Assembly: GCF_028561275.1 (NCBI RefSeq)
Contig: NZ_JAQQTF010000007.1
Location: 186,001 to 250,000 of the forward strand
Reading direction: 5' to 3'
Source of the DNA: Aureisphaera galaxeae
GTDB lineage: Bacteria; Bacteroidota; Bacteroidia; Flavobacteriales; Flavobacteriaceae
DNA length: 64,000 nucleotides
Shown: piece after piece, positions 8,980 to 17,428 of the stretch
Position numbering within the stretch: position 1 is the first letter of the stretch
Layout: the number at the start of each line of letters is the position of its first letter
Made by a program: the position numbers and the translations under genes
The notes under the pieces: generated by a model
Seen by the model: the letters and a program-made list of their open reading frames with translations, nothing else
Databases searched by the model: none
What the model was told of the DNA's origin: nothing

Positions 8980-9008
8980 TGTCAATTTTTCATAAAAGTA
9001 TGTCAATT
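8980..9008. promoter_or_regulatory. Direct-repeat operator candidate between Ada-like and UDG-like genes
   Basis: TGTCAATT occurs at 8980-8987 and again at 9001-9008, 21 bp apart, i.e. on the same helix face. On the minus strand a TACTTTTA -7-like element (9000 to 8993) lies between them, so a regulator bound to the repeats would overlap the promoter of the Ada-like gene. Confidence 0.4.
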
Positions 9009-9063
9009 CCACCCATACCAAAACCCGTTTGTTGCTGAATTACTATTTTCGTTATTCCTACCT

Positions 9064-9636
9064 ATGGAATCATTACTTTCAGACATAAAGAATTGCACCA
9101 TTTGCGAAAAGCATCTTCCTCTAGGTCCTCGGCCCGTAGTAACAGGTCATCCGCAGTCGAAAATTATCATTATTGGACAAGCACCAGGGACCAAGGTTCA
9201 TGCTTCGGGTATTCCGTGGGATGATGCCAGCGGTAAAGAATTACGAAGATGGCTGGATGTAACGCCTGAAGTTTTTTATGACATTTCAAAATTTGCGATT
9301 GTTCCCATGGGGTTTTGTTATCCAGGCAAAGGGAAAAGCGGGGATTTACCCCCAAGACACGAATGCGCTCCGCAGTGGCACGACTCATTGCTTTCGCAAA
9401 TGCCCAAGGTTGAACTTGTCCTGCTTATTGGGATGTATTCGCAAAAGTATTATTTGAAAGAAACGGCCAAACGCACCTTAACGGAAACCGTTCAGAATTA
9501 TGAGGAATATCTTCCCAAATTCCTTCCCTTGCCACATCCCTCGCCCAGAAACCGAATTTGGATGAAACGAAATGACTGGTTCGAAGCTGAGGTGATTCCT
9601 GTACTTAGGGAAAAAGTGTCGGGTTTATTGCATTAA
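9064..9636 (+). CDS. Uracil-DNA glycosylase family protein
   Basis: A 190-residue member of the uracil-DNA glycosylase superfamily (COG1573-like). It opens with a CxxC (CTICEK). Motif 1 is 'IIGQAPGTKVHASGIPWDD' and the final motif is LPHPSPRN. The water-activating and uracil-binding residues are not those of family 4 exactly, so substrate is uncertain. I chose the ATG at 9064. The upstream in-frame ATG at 8977 lies within the divergent promoter region, and a TATTTTCG -7-like element at 9044-9051 sits just before 9064. It shares a damage-repair neighbourhood with the Ada-like gene. Confidence 0.85.
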   Translation: MESLLSDIKNCTICEKHLPLGPRPVVTGHPQSKIIIIGQAPGTKVHASGIPWDDASGKELRRWLDVTPEVFYDISKFAIVPMGFCYPGKGKSGDLPPRHECAPQWHDSLLSQMPKVELVLLIGMYSQKYYLKETAKRTLTETVQNYEEYLPKFLPLPHPSPRNRIWMKRNDWFEAEVIPVLREKVSGLLH

Positions 9637-9638
9637 AA

Positions 9639-9661
9639 AACGCCCCGAAATTCGAGACGTT
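9639..9661 (-). terminator. Intrinsic terminator downstream of the AhpD-like gene
   Basis: An 11-bp inverted repeat that pairs fully on the minus-strand RNA (with two G-U wobbles) and is followed there by a run of six T. It lies in the convergent gap between the UDG-like and AhpD-like genes. Confidence 0.75.
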
Positions 9662-9683
9662 TGTATTCTATTTTGAAAGGGTT

Positions 9684-10274
9684 TTACACGTGCTTTCCTT
9701 TGTTCCAGCCATGTTTTCCCAGATATTGTTCTCCACTTTCTACGGCGCCGTCTTCTATGGAGGTTCCCATAGAGTCGTTCCAGCGATTCAGGTAACCAAA
9801 CAAGGAAATAACCCCTAACATTTCTACAATTTCACCTTCATCCCAATGTTCGTAAAGGCGTTTCTTAATGTCCTCATCCACTTGATTGGGAACTAATGAC
9901 GCAGCAAGGGAAAAATCGAGTGCTGCTCGCTCGGCTTCACTAAAGGCGGGGTGGGTTCTGTATTCCCAAATATTATCCAATTGTTCCTGTTCTGCCCCAT
10001 AGCGTTCGGCAGCACGAATGGCATGGGCTTGACAATAGCGACAACCCGTTGAGTTACTACTTACCCAAGCGATCATTCGTTTTAAGGCAGAGGTAACACG
10101 GCCTTCATTGGCCATTACGGCTTTGTTCAAATTGATAAAGGCTTTGCTAATCGCGGGTCTGCGTTGCATGGTAAGCACACTGTTGGGACAAAAACCGAGG
10201 GTTTCGTTAAAAAACTCTGCTAGTTGTTTGGTTTCCGGATCGTGATCTGCGGAAAGGGGTGTTACTAAAGGCAT
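9684..10274 (-). CDS. AhpD-like carboxymuconolactone decarboxylase family protein
   Basis: A 196-residue all-helical protein with the CxxC peroxidatic motif and distal His in 'STGCRYCQAHAIRAAERYG', as in alkylhydroperoxidase-like and peroxidase-related proteins. 'WVSSNSTGCRYCQAH' matches that group well. A role in peroxide or alkylhydroperoxide reduction is likely, but the reductant is unknown. I chose the ATG at 10274 (MPLVTPLSADHD); the in-frame start at 10319 adds 15 residues with no family resemblance. Confidence 0.85.
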   Translation of the reverse strand: MPLVTPLSADHDPETKQLAEFFNETLGFCPNSVLTMQRRPAISKAFINLNKAVMANEGRVTSALKRMIAWVSSNSTGCRYCQAHAIRAAERYGAEQEQLDNIWEYRTHPAFSEAERAALDFSLAASLVPNQVDEDIKKRLYEHWDEGEIVEMLGVISLFGYLNRWNDSMGTSIEDGAVESGEQYLGKHGWNKGKHV

Positions 10275-10358
10275 AGGTCTGTATTTTCGTTTAAGCGCAT
10301 CGAAAATACAACTTCCCAATGGAAAATTGGGCGTTTGAAAAAAGTAAATGACCTACGG

Positions 10359-11864
10359 TTATTCCTTAATGAATTTGAAGGTAGTGTTTTCAGTCTTCAG
10401 AAAGTAGATTCCACTTTGCGCGTTTCTAATGTCTATGGACGAATCGGAAGGCGTTAATATCCCTTCCTGCACAATTTTGCCAGATATATCTACTACTGTA
10501 TAAGCAATATTCTGCGAAAGACCGGATTCAACCTGAAGTGTATAAATTCCCGAGGAAGGATTGGGGAATAAAGTAGCTTTTTGAAGTGGAAAATCGGCAA
10601 TATCTAAAGGGTCATTGTTGTAGCGGGCCCAGATGAAATCCAATTCGTTTGTAAACCACCATGTATAACCGAAGGCCAAGAGCTTACCGTCTTCTTGCAT
10701 AAGGGCATCACCCATTTCAAACTGTTCTGAAACGCTTCCGCCATCACCAAAGGAAATATCGACATTACCATTGGGGTTGAGACGAGCAAAGGTGGATGTC
10801 CCAACTTCTGGGCCTCCTAAATTCCCTGCCAATACCACTTTCCCATTGGTTTGAATAATGATCTCATCGGGTATCAAACCGAGAAAGTCCACTTCGGCTG
10901 TACCCATGTACCCATAGGTTTGATCCAATTCTCCGTTTTCCAAATAACGGGAAACGAAAGTGGGATTGTAAAAGATATCCCCATTATCATTGGCATAGGC
11001 GACCCATAATCTTCCTTCCGCATCCAATTGGATGGTCCCTTCTGTAAAGTCTTCGTTCGTATCTACCACCAAGGTTCCATTTTCCGCAAAGGAAGCATCC
11101 AGTATTCCATTAGGAAGATACTTTAGAACCTGAGTTTGTTGAGGATCCGGAGATATCCCGACCATCCTTAGGCTGACAAATAGGTTTCCAGAGGAATCAA
11201 TGATTGCCTCCAGCGGCCAGACATTGGCAGCATTAAAATCGGTGATTACAACACCATTATTTCCGTAAGAAGGATCTAGTATACCTTCTGCATCGTATTT
11301 GGTAATTAAAATACTCGGACCTGTAGTTGGCTCAGAGGTGTATCCGACAACAAAGATGGAATTGTTTGAAGCAACCATTCCAGTAAAATAATCTTGATCA
11401 TTAACGTCAATAAACGCGTGTCCAGAATCACCAAAAGAAGTATCTAAAGTGCCGTTTGACATAAACCTGGAAACGACGAGGTCGGAATTTGGCGAGCCTA
11501 CATGTCCAGAGGTAACAATTTTACCATCATCCTGTATGAAAACGTCAATGTATCGATTAATACCTCCGGTCCCAAAATCTATGAGGGCATACCCATCTAC
11601 TCCAAATGAGGTATCCAATGTACCATCAGTGTTTAACTTTAGAACAGAATTGAGTGTTTCCGTTCCCGTATATAAATTGCCAACGGCGATAATGTTCTGA
11701 TTTTCCGTAAGTGCTATTCCCCCAGAACGAGCATTAGTGTCAACATCCACCAGTTCGGCAATGCCAGCATCTCCAAAAGAAACATCCAAGGTTCCATCTT
11801 GAGCGAATAGCCACCCTGTGGAAAGGAAGAACAGGAAAAAAGAAATGGTATAGTTAGATTTCAT
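10359..11864 (-). CDS. T9SS-exported delta-60 repeat protein
   Basis: A 501-residue secreted protein: signal peptide (MKSNYTISFFLFFLSTGWLFAQ), about seven repeats with 'DGTLDxSFGxxG' spaced by roughly 55-60 residues (delta-60/DUF5122 beta-propeller repeats), and a C-terminal T9SS type A sorting domain beginning LFPNPSSGIYTLQVE and ending FKFIKE. It is exported across the outer membrane and then cleaved or anchored. I chose the ATG at 11864 because it gives a clean signal peptide. The in-frame start at 11993 would place a GC-rich hairpin inside the coding region. Confidence 0.9.
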   Translation of the reverse strand: MKSNYTISFFLFFLSTGWLFAQDGTLDVSFGDAGIAELVDVDTNARSGGIALTENQNIIAVGNLYTGTETLNSVLKLNTDGTLDTSFGVDGYALIDFGTGGINRYIDVFIQDDGKIVTSGHVGSPNSDLVVSRFMSNGTLDTSFGDSGHAFIDVNDQDYFTGMVASNNSIFVVGYTSEPTTGPSILITKYDAEGILDPSYGNNGVVITDFNAANVWPLEAIIDSSGNLFVSLRMVGISPDPQQTQVLKYLPNGILDASFAENGTLVVDTNEDFTEGTIQLDAEGRLWVAYANDNGDIFYNPTFVSRYLENGELDQTYGYMGTAEVDFLGLIPDEIIIQTNGKVVLAGNLGGPEVGTSTFARLNPNGNVDISFGDGGSVSEQFEMGDALMQEDGKLLAFGYTWWFTNELDFIWARYNNDPLDIADFPLQKATLFPNPSSGIYTLQVESGLSQNIAYTVVDISGKIVQEGILTPSDSSIDIRNAQSGIYFLKTENTTFKFIKE

Positions 11865-11947
11865 AGCGTTTGTTGCCAAACAATATAATTCAATTTTGAA
11901 GGAATCCCTAAAAATCAGGGTCGCCATACATGAATCCACACCATAAA

Positions 11948-11981
11948 AAAGCCGCGGTGAATTGCGGTTCATCGCGGCTTT
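11948..11981 (-). terminator. Terminator-like hairpin with no gene upstream
   Basis: A perfect 9-bp inverted repeat (AAAGCCGCG / CGCGGCTTT) followed on the minus strand by six T in total. No minus-strand gene lies between it and recJ, so it would end a short leader or small RNA, or act as an attenuator for the delta-60 protein gene located 84 bp downstream. Confidence 0.55.
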
Positions 11982-12131
11982 GGCTAAAATCAACTAAACT
12001 TAACTATCTAAAAAAATTACTCTATTACTGGTTTTGTACAGTATTTATGGTGCTAAAGTAGGACGGTTTGAAAGAATAATTTCAATGTTATAAACTGATA
12101 ATCAATAAATTAAAAGCATGTTTTTTGTCAG

Positions 12132-12183
12132 GGAAAATACACAAAGACGTAAGGTGTTTTCCTTAAGGGTGAAAATCCCTTTT
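12132..12183 (+). promoter_or_regulatory. Two-hairpin leader before recJ
   Basis: Hairpin 1: a 9-bp stem, GGAAAATAC (12132-12140) with GTGTTTTCC (12154-12162), including one wobble. Hairpin 2: AAGGG/CCCTT (12165-12169 with 12177-12181) followed by two more T. The TTTTC of hairpin 1 could instead pair with GAAAA (12071+100, i.e. 12171-12175), so the two structures are mutually exclusive, as in an attenuator. The terminator arm is weak. Confidence 0.35.
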
Positions 12184-12230
12184 GAAATAGCTTTCAATTC
12201 TTGTAATTTGTAAGTTAAATGGAATGGCAT

Positions 12231-13922
12231 ATGCGTTGGAATTTGAAACCGAAGCCTTCTGCCGAGAAGGTTAAAAAACTAGCAACCGAACTTACTATAG
12301 ATCCTATTCTCGCTTCCCTTTTGGTACAACGGGGTATTGAAACCTTCGAAGCGGCAAAAAAATTCTTCCGGCCTTCTTTGGAAGATTTACACGATCCTTT
12401 CCTTATGAAGGACATGCAAAAGGCAGTAGATCGTATTGAAAAAGCACTACAGTCGGGAGAAAATATCATGGTGTATGGAGATTATGATGTAGATGGCACC
12501 ACCAGTGTGGCTCTGGTATCCTCTTTTCTAAAAACACTTTCACCCAACATCGCTACCTATATTCCAGATCGATATAAAGAAGGGTATGGAGTTTCCTATC
12601 AAGGAATCGATTTTGCCGACGACAATGGTTTCAGTCTGATCATCGCTTTGGATTGCGGTGTGAAGGCCATTGAAAAAGTAGCCTACGCAGCCGAAAAGGG
12701 AATTGACTTTATCATTTGCGATCACCACCGTCCTGGGGATGAACTTCCCAGTGCTGTGGCCGTTTTGGATCCCAAAAGGGAAGATTGTTTCTATCCCTAC
12801 AAAGAACTGTGTGGCTGTGGCGTTGGATTTAAGTTGGTGCAGGCATTGTCCTCTGGAATTGGATGGACCATCGATGATCTCGTACCATATCTGGATTTGG
12901 TAGCTACAGCTATTGGTGCGGACATCGTTCCCATTACTGGTGAGAACAGAATCTTGGCCTATAATGGACTGCAGGTAATTAATAAAGCCCCGCGTATCGG
13001 ATTTCAGGCCATCCTTAAACAGGTAAAAAAACAAAAGCTCACCATTACCGATGTGGTATTTATCATCGCTCCCCGAATCAATGCAGCGGGACGTATGAAG
13101 CACGGAAACCATGCGGTGACTTTGCTTACGGAAACGGATATAAATCAGGCGGCCTTGTGGGCAGCTGAAATTGAACAGTACAACGCCGATCGAAGGGAAG
13201 CTGACAAAAGGATTACGAAGGAGGCTTTGCAGCAGATTGAGGAGCTGAAAGAGAAAGAACGGTACACTACGGTAGTGTATCGAGAAGATTGGCACAAAGG
13301 GGTTATAGGCATAGTAGCTTCACGACTTACGGAAACCTATTATCGCCCTACGTTGGTCTTTACGAAAAGCGGGGATATGTTAGCGGGTTCGGCCCGTTCG
13401 GTAAAGGGGTTCGATGTGTACAAAGCCCTAGAGCAATGTGGCGAACATATTGAACAGTTTGGAGGACATAAATATGCTGCCGGACTTACCCTAAAGGAAA
13501 AGGATTATGAAGGATTCAAAAAGACTTTCGAAGAAGTGGTTCGTGCTACGATAGATCCCAAGCTTTTGGATCCCGAATTGATCATAGATTCCGAAATTAA
13601 TTTTGGGGACATTAATCCGAAATTTTATCGCATTATAAAGCAATTGGCTCCTTTTGGACCCGAAAATAGAACCCCAATTTTTATGAGCACGCATGTTTGT
13701 GATACAGGTCATGGAAAAAAGGTAGGTGAAGACGGGGATCATTTACGATTGGTGATGCAACAGGGCAATTCGGCCTCCCTCACGGGAATTGGCTTTGGTT
13801 TGGGGCATAAAAGTGACGTCGCCTGTACGGGTGCCCCCTTTAAAGTTGCCTACACCGTCGATGAAAACGAGTGGCAGGGAACGGTGAGTCTTCAATTGAA
13901 ATTGAAGGATATAAAAAGCTGA
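12231..13922 (+). CDS. recJ: Single-stranded-DNA-specific exonuclease RecJ
   Basis: A 5'-3' exonuclease on single-stranded DNA in recombination and mismatch repair. DHH-phosphoesterase motifs are clear: YGDYDVDGTTS, 'ALDCGVKA', ICDHHRPG and the DHHA1 motif FGGHKYAAGLTL, followed by the OB-fold region to the C-terminus. Length is 563 residues, normal for Bacteroidetes RecJ. I prefer the ATG at 12231 (MRWNLKPKP), the usual family start; an ATG four codons upstream at 12219 is possible. The leader contains possible attenuator hairpins. Confidence 0.95.
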   Translation: MRWNLKPKPSAEKVKKLATELTIDPILASLLVQRGIETFEAAKKFFRPSLEDLHDPFLMKDMQKAVDRIEKALQSGENIMVYGDYDVDGTTSVALVSSFLKTLSPNIATYIPDRYKEGYGVSYQGIDFADDNGFSLIIALDCGVKAIEKVAYAAEKGIDFIICDHHRPGDELPSAVAVLDPKREDCFYPYKELCGCGVGFKLVQALSSGIGWTIDDLVPYLDLVATAIGADIVPITGENRILAYNGLQVINKAPRIGFQAILKQVKKQKLTITDVVFIIAPRINAAGRMKHGNHAVTLLTETDINQAALWAAEIEQYNADRREADKRITKEALQQIEELKEKERYTTVVYREDWHKGVIGIVASRLTETYYRPTLVFTKSGDMLAGSARSVKGFDVYKALEQCGEHIEQFGGHKYAAGLTLKEKDYEGFKKTFEEVVRATIDPKLLDPELIIDSEINFGDINPKFYRIIKQLAPFGPENRTPIFMSTHVCDTGHGKKVGEDGDHLRLVMQQGNSASLTGIGFGLGHKSDVACTGAPFKVAYTVDENEWQGTVSLQLKLKDIKS

Positions 13923-13927
13923 ATTTA

Positions 13928-13950
13928 TTATTTAGATTAATTCTAAATAA
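13928..13950. promoter_or_regulatory. Perfect 23-bp palindromic operator (metalloregulator-like)
   Basis: TTATTTAGA (13928-13936) and TCTAAATAA (13942-13950) form a perfect 9-5-9 inverted repeat. It ends one base before the -7 element TATCTTTG (13952-13959). A protein bound here would block RNA polymerase, so a repressor is likely. AT-rich 9-5-9 palindromes of this kind resemble Fur or DtxR/IdeR-type operators; that assignment is inference. Confidence 0.7.
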
Positions 13951-13951
13951 A

Positions 13952-13959
13952 TATCTTTG
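13952..13959 (+). promoter_or_regulatory. -7 promoter element of the operator-controlled gene
   Basis: TATCTTTG matches TAnnTTTG exactly. The transcript would begin around 13965, giving a very short leader before the ATG at 13972 and explaining why no longer start is credible. Confidence 0.65.
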
Positions 13960-13971
13960 TGGGAAAGAACG

Positions 13972-14331
13972 ATGCCCATGCAAGACATAGTGCCCATATA
14001 CAAAAACACCTTCGGATTCGGCTTTTATTGGATAAAGGAAGGTACTGTACTGCAAGATGCCGTGCAGATAATTTTTCGCGATATGGGGTTTTATCTTAAA
14101 AAGGGCGAGATCGTTTATTTCTCCAAGCTTTTGGAACAGGCCAAAGCCCGCTCGCAATGCCCACTTTCCTGCAAATCACCTTGCTGTCGTTCTGTGCTCT
14201 TAAAAACCCCTTCGCAGCATGTGGATTTGGCCATGAGCCGTCAGGAATTGAAATTATTGGACGATCTTTTAAAGGGCGTCCTATTTCACTTAGAACTTCG
14301 CGAATATGTGGAGAAGTTATCCGCAAACTAG
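13972..14331 (+). CDS. Small cysteine-containing protein under a palindromic operator
   Basis: A 119-residue soluble protein with no signal peptide or membrane segment. The centre contains a cysteine cluster, CPLSCKSPCC (about residues 58-67), which could bind metal. The N-terminal part is beta-rich ('NTFGFGFYWIKEGTVLQDAVQIIF') and the C-terminus helical ('RQELKLLDDLLKGVLFHLELREYVEKL'). I do not recognise the family. The operator overlapping its promoter suggests a role in metal homeostasis or iron response; this is inference from the site alone. The start is ATG 13972 or 13978. Confidence 0.7.
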   Translation: MPMQDIVPIYKNTFGFGFYWIKEGTVLQDAVQIIFRDMGFYLKKGEIVYFSKLLEQAKARSQCPLSCKSPCCRSVLLKTPSQHVDLAMSRQELKLLDDLLKGVLFHLELREYVEKLSAN

Positions 14332-14386
14332 TCCTTAGGTTACTATTTGTTGTAAAGGTTTCTTATTTTTATGGAAACTAACCGCG

Positions 14387-14998
14387 ATGAAACAAATCAT
14401 TATTTTTTTGTTGCTCGTCATCATTGGGATCATGGGCTACAATGTGTATTCCAAATACAAACGCTTTTCTTTAACTGAATATGGATATAAGACACCCCAG
14501 AATTTGGATCTAAGCAATGCCGATCAAGGTACCTTGTTGAATTACCATGAAGCGATAGAAGCGGTGAATGGATACGTCATTACCCAATGGAGCTCGAATA
14601 AGATCGATGTTCGGAATCCTAAAAAAGATAATGAAGCCACCAAAGCAGCCGTGGCAGAATACCGAAAAAAGCTAGCGGCTGTCTCCTACTACGAAACTCT
14701 GCTTCGCAACCCTAAAAAGGAGCCCGAAAAGAAGCCTCTTACCGAAGCAGAACTCAAAAAACAGCTCATTCTAAAGTCTTTTTACGCAAACCCCAAAGCC
14801 AATGAATTACGATTGGGAGAGCAGAATGCGTTGGTGTATGAGATTCAAAGATTACTTATAGAAAAAGGCGATTCCATTCGGCACGACGGGCTTTTTAGAA
14901 CAGAAACCTTCAACGCACTTCGTAGTTTCGAGGAAAAGAGCGGACTGTTTCCCGATGGGAAATTGGATGCCATAACATTGGACTATCTTCTGCGTTAG
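14387..14998 (+). CDS. Membrane-anchored peptidoglycan-binding-domain protein
   Basis: A 203-residue protein with one N-terminal membrane anchor (residues 2-18), a helical charged middle (about 75-130) and a C-terminal PGB1-like three-helix module: 'NALVYEIQRLLIEKGDSIRHDGLFRTETFNALRSFEEKSGLFPDGKLDAITLDYLL' has the typical '...DGxFGxxTxxAVxxFQ...GL...G..D..TL..L' spacing. It probably sits in the inner membrane facing the peptidoglycan. The next gene starts 7 bp downstream. Confidence 0.75.
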   Translation: MKQIIIFLLLVIIGIMGYNVYSKYKRFSLTEYGYKTPQNLDLSNADQGTLLNYHEAIEAVNGYVITQWSSNKIDVRNPKKDNEATKAAVAEYRKKLAAVSYYETLLRNPKKEPEKKPLTEAELKKQLILKSFYANPKANELRLGEQNALVYEIQRLLIEKGDSIRHDGLFRTETFNALRSFEEKSGLFPDGKLDAITLDYLLR

Positions 14999-15004
14999 AA
15001 GATT

Positions 15005-15751
15005 ATGATCCATAGCAGATTCTGTGCTGTTGTTTTTGCAATTTTGAGTTGTTGTTTTAACTCTCTGGCTCAAGATTGCGAAGAATTTCAAAGGCACCTT
15101 CAATCCATAGATACTACCTTCTTTCCAGGACGGAGTCAAACTAATTGGGATTCCATAGTAAATGCAAACCGGGCATTTGTAGACTATACGATTGAAAAGC
15201 TTCTTGATAAACCTTCCGACAGTTGCTTTATTTCGAATAGAAATCTACTGAGAAAACTTAAGGACGTTCATTGCGATGACCAAAAGACAGTCATTCAGGA
15301 TACCCTTACCAAAGGCGAAGCAATCAAAGTTATGCTGATAGCTGGCAAGTTTGATCCAAACAAGCATTCCATAAAAATAAACAAGGAGTCTTCCTTTTTT
15401 GAAAGCGTAGATGGAGCTTTTCCTTTTGGCGGACAGTACGGAGGTATAGAAGTTAAAATTGAGCAAATCCGAATAACCATTGACGGGAAACCCCTTCAAA
15501 TTCCTAAAAAGTCCTACGGAAATTTATACAATCCATCTTTATGCGGGCATACTTCGTTTGTAAGGAGCATAGAAGTTTATGAATCTTTGAGCGGAGACTA
15601 TATTTACCTCTACATTTTTGGTGGAAATGCGGCGAGTACATATTTCGCAAAGCTCATTTTCGATAAGACACAATTCCTCACAAAAATAGTAAGCGATTAC
15701 TATCCTATGAGTATACATGGTTCCTTTAGAGCCGACTTCATTGGCTATTGA
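15005..15751 (+). CDS. Secreted hypothetical protein
   Basis: A 248-residue protein with a signal peptide (MIHSRFCAVVFAILSCCFNSLAQ) and no further membrane segment. The mature part carries six or so cysteines spread through the chain. No catalytic motif or known repeat is visible. It follows the peptidoglycan-binding-domain gene by 7 bp and may act in the same envelope compartment, but there is no direct evidence. Confidence 0.65.
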   Translation: MIHSRFCAVVFAILSCCFNSLAQDCEEFQRHLQSIDTTFFPGRSQTNWDSIVNANRAFVDYTIEKLLDKPSDSCFISNRNLLRKLKDVHCDDQKTVIQDTLTKGEAIKVMLIAGKFDPNKHSIKINKESSFFESVDGAFPFGGQYGGIEVKIEQIRITIDGKPLQIPKKSYGNLYNPSLCGHTSFVRSIEVYESLSGDYIYLYIFGGNAASTYFAKLIFDKTQFLTKIVSDYYPMSIHGSFRADFIGY

Positions 15752-15757
15752 AATGCT

Positions 15758-16600
15758 TTAACTTATAAAATCTGAAATGATTTGGGCAATTTCATCTGGA
15801 TTTTCCTCCTGAATGAAATGCTTGGCTTCCAAAAGGTGTATGTTTGTTTCAGCAATGTTGAGGTCTTTCTTAACTCTTTCCTTCTGCCGTTCCCACAATA
15901 AGAAGGAATCGTGTTTTCCCCAAATGACAGCAACGGGAATGTTCAATCCCTTAAGCACTTCACTGAAATCGGGCAATTTGTTACAGGTCTGGGTAAAGAA
16001 ATAGTACATGGCCCGTGTCTTGCCTTCCTTCAACGGAACTTTATACCCAACTTCGTCTTCCTTGGTGAGGTTGTTTTCAACCAAACCACTATTAAAAAGA
16101 CCCTTTATCATCGTACCAGTAGTGATGCCATTTCTATAGCTCCACATCGCCATTTTTGCCAAAAGTCCTTTTTCGAATCGGATGGGTGGAGAAAATCCTT
16201 CCTCGTAAATGAGGGTGTTGAGAATGACCAATTTTGAGACGCTCTCAGGAGCCCTTCGAAGCATTTCCCAGGTCCACAATCCGCCTGCATCATGCATAAC
16301 ATGCGTCCAGTTCTTAATTCCCAAGGCATCCATAAGCGCCAAGATTCGTTCGGCATGTTTTTTTTCAGAATAGATTTCGTATCCCTTTGGGGAATCACTA
16401 TTTCCAAATCCTAACATATCGGGAACTATGACTCGGTGATTTTCGGAAAGGGAATCGATCATATGCCGATACAGCCACCCCGAGGTAGGTACTCCATGCA
16501 ATAACAGTATGACCTCGCCTTCTCCATTATCTATATAAGCAAGATCTCCATCTGCCGTGGTAAACTTTTGCTGTGCTTGCCTAAATTGAGAATAGTTCAT
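15758..16600 (-). CDS. Alpha/beta hydrolase, haloalkane-dehalogenase-like
   Basis: A 280-residue alpha/beta hydrolase. The oxyanion motif is LLHGVPTSGWLYRH. The nucleophile elbow is VMHDAGG, with Asp in place of Ser, as in haloalkane dehalogenases and epoxide hydrolases. The acid region is IWGKHDSF and the catalytic His is in 'EAKHFIQEENPDEI'. The Asp nucleophile supports dehalogenase/epoxide hydrolase over esterase; substrate unknown. It is 14 bp downstream of lpxH on the same strand. The plus-strand gene at 15005 converges on it with a 6-bp gap. Confidence 0.85.
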   Translation of the reverse strand: MNYSQFRQAQQKFTTADGDLAYIDNGEGEVILLLHGVPTSGWLYRHMIDSLSENHRVIVPDMLGFGNSDSPKGYEIYSEKKHAERILALMDALGIKNWTHVMHDAGGLWTWEMLRRAPESVSKLVILNTLIYEEGFSPPIRFEKGLLAKMAMWSYRNGITTGTMIKGLFNSGLVENNLTKEDEVGYKVPLKEGKTRAMYYFFTQTCNKLPDFSEVLKGLNIPVAVIWGKHDSFLLWERQKERVKKDLNIAETNIHLLEAKHFIQEENPDEIAQIISDFIS

Positions 16601-16614
16601 TGTAAGTAGGAAGG

Positions 16615-17367
16615 CTAGTACTCCTTCAATTCAAACTTTTCACCATCGAAAACGCCATAAGTAAAATGTGTGATCCAGTCACCCAGATTAAAATAGGTCG
16701 AATTTTCACCCACTTGTATTTCCATAGGTAAGTGGCGATGGCCAAAAACAAAATAGTCATAGTGCTTGTCCTGAAGCTTACGTTTGGCGTATTGTGCCAG
16801 CCATTCGTTCTCTTCTCCCAAGAACTTCTTGTCCTCATCGCCTGAGATCAGCTTGTTTTTTACAGACATATACTGCGCTATGCGCATGCCCCATTCTGGA
16901 TGTAACCAGCGAAACAACCAATTGAAAACAGGATTGGTGAAGATTTTCTTCATACGTTTGTAGCCTTTGTCTCCTGGACCTTTTCCATCGCCATGGCCAA
17001 TAAGGAAGTGCTTATCATTAAAGGTAAACTCCTTTACATCGCGGTAGGTAGGGATTTTCAATTCGTCCTCGAAATAGGTGCGCATCCATAGGTCATGATT
17101 ACCCACAAAGAAGTGGATAGGGATGCCTCGATCGGATAATTCAGCCAATTTTCCCAGAACGCGCACAAATCCTTTGGGGACTACAGTTTTGTACTCGAAC
17201 CAAAAATCGAAAAGGTCTCCCAATAGGAAAATGGCAGCGGCATCTTCTTTCACTTCGTCCAACCAGCGAACAAACTTCAATTCCCTGGGCCTACTGGCTT
17301 CCATGGTAGGAGCCCCTAAGTGATTGTCGCTCGAGAAGTAAATTTTTTTACCCTTGGGAATTTGCAT
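16615..17367 (-). CDS. lpxH: UDP-2,3-diacylglucosamine diphosphatase LpxH
   Basis: A calcineurin-like metallophosphoesterase that makes lipid X in lipid A biosynthesis. Metal-ligand motifs are in order: FSSDNHLG, LLGDLFDFWFEY, FVGNHDLW, LIGHGDGKGPGDKGYK and FGHRHLP. The DLFDFWFEY segment is typical of LpxH in Bacteroidetes. Length 250 residues. It precedes the dehalogenase-like gene and follows queD by 61 bp. Confidence 0.92.
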   Translation of the reverse strand: MQIPKGKKIYFSSDNHLGAPTMEASRPRELKFVRWLDEVKEDAAAIFLLGDLFDFWFEYKTVVPKGFVRVLGKLAELSDRGIPIHFFVGNHDLWMRTYFEDELKIPTYRDVKEFTFNDKHFLIGHGDGKGPGDKGYKRMKKIFTNPVFNWLFRWLHPEWGMRIAQYMSVKNKLISGDEDKKFLGEENEWLAQYAKRKLQDKHYDYFVFGHRHLPMEIQVGENSTYFNLGDWITHFTYGVFDGEKFELKEY

Positions 17368-17428
17368 TGGATAAAGATAAGGAAAAGAGTTTTCGGGCTA
17401 ACGCCCTTTATGGGGTTTCCGAAGGAGA

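Larger units (their letters stand above)
11865..12230. other. Long intergenic region upstream of recJ
   Basis: No convincing gene. It holds a terminator-like hairpin readable on the minus strand (11948-11981) with about 240 bp of non-coding DNA upstream of it on that strand, and two plus-strand hairpins just before recJ (12132-12162 and 12165-12181). See findings. Confidence 0.5.
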
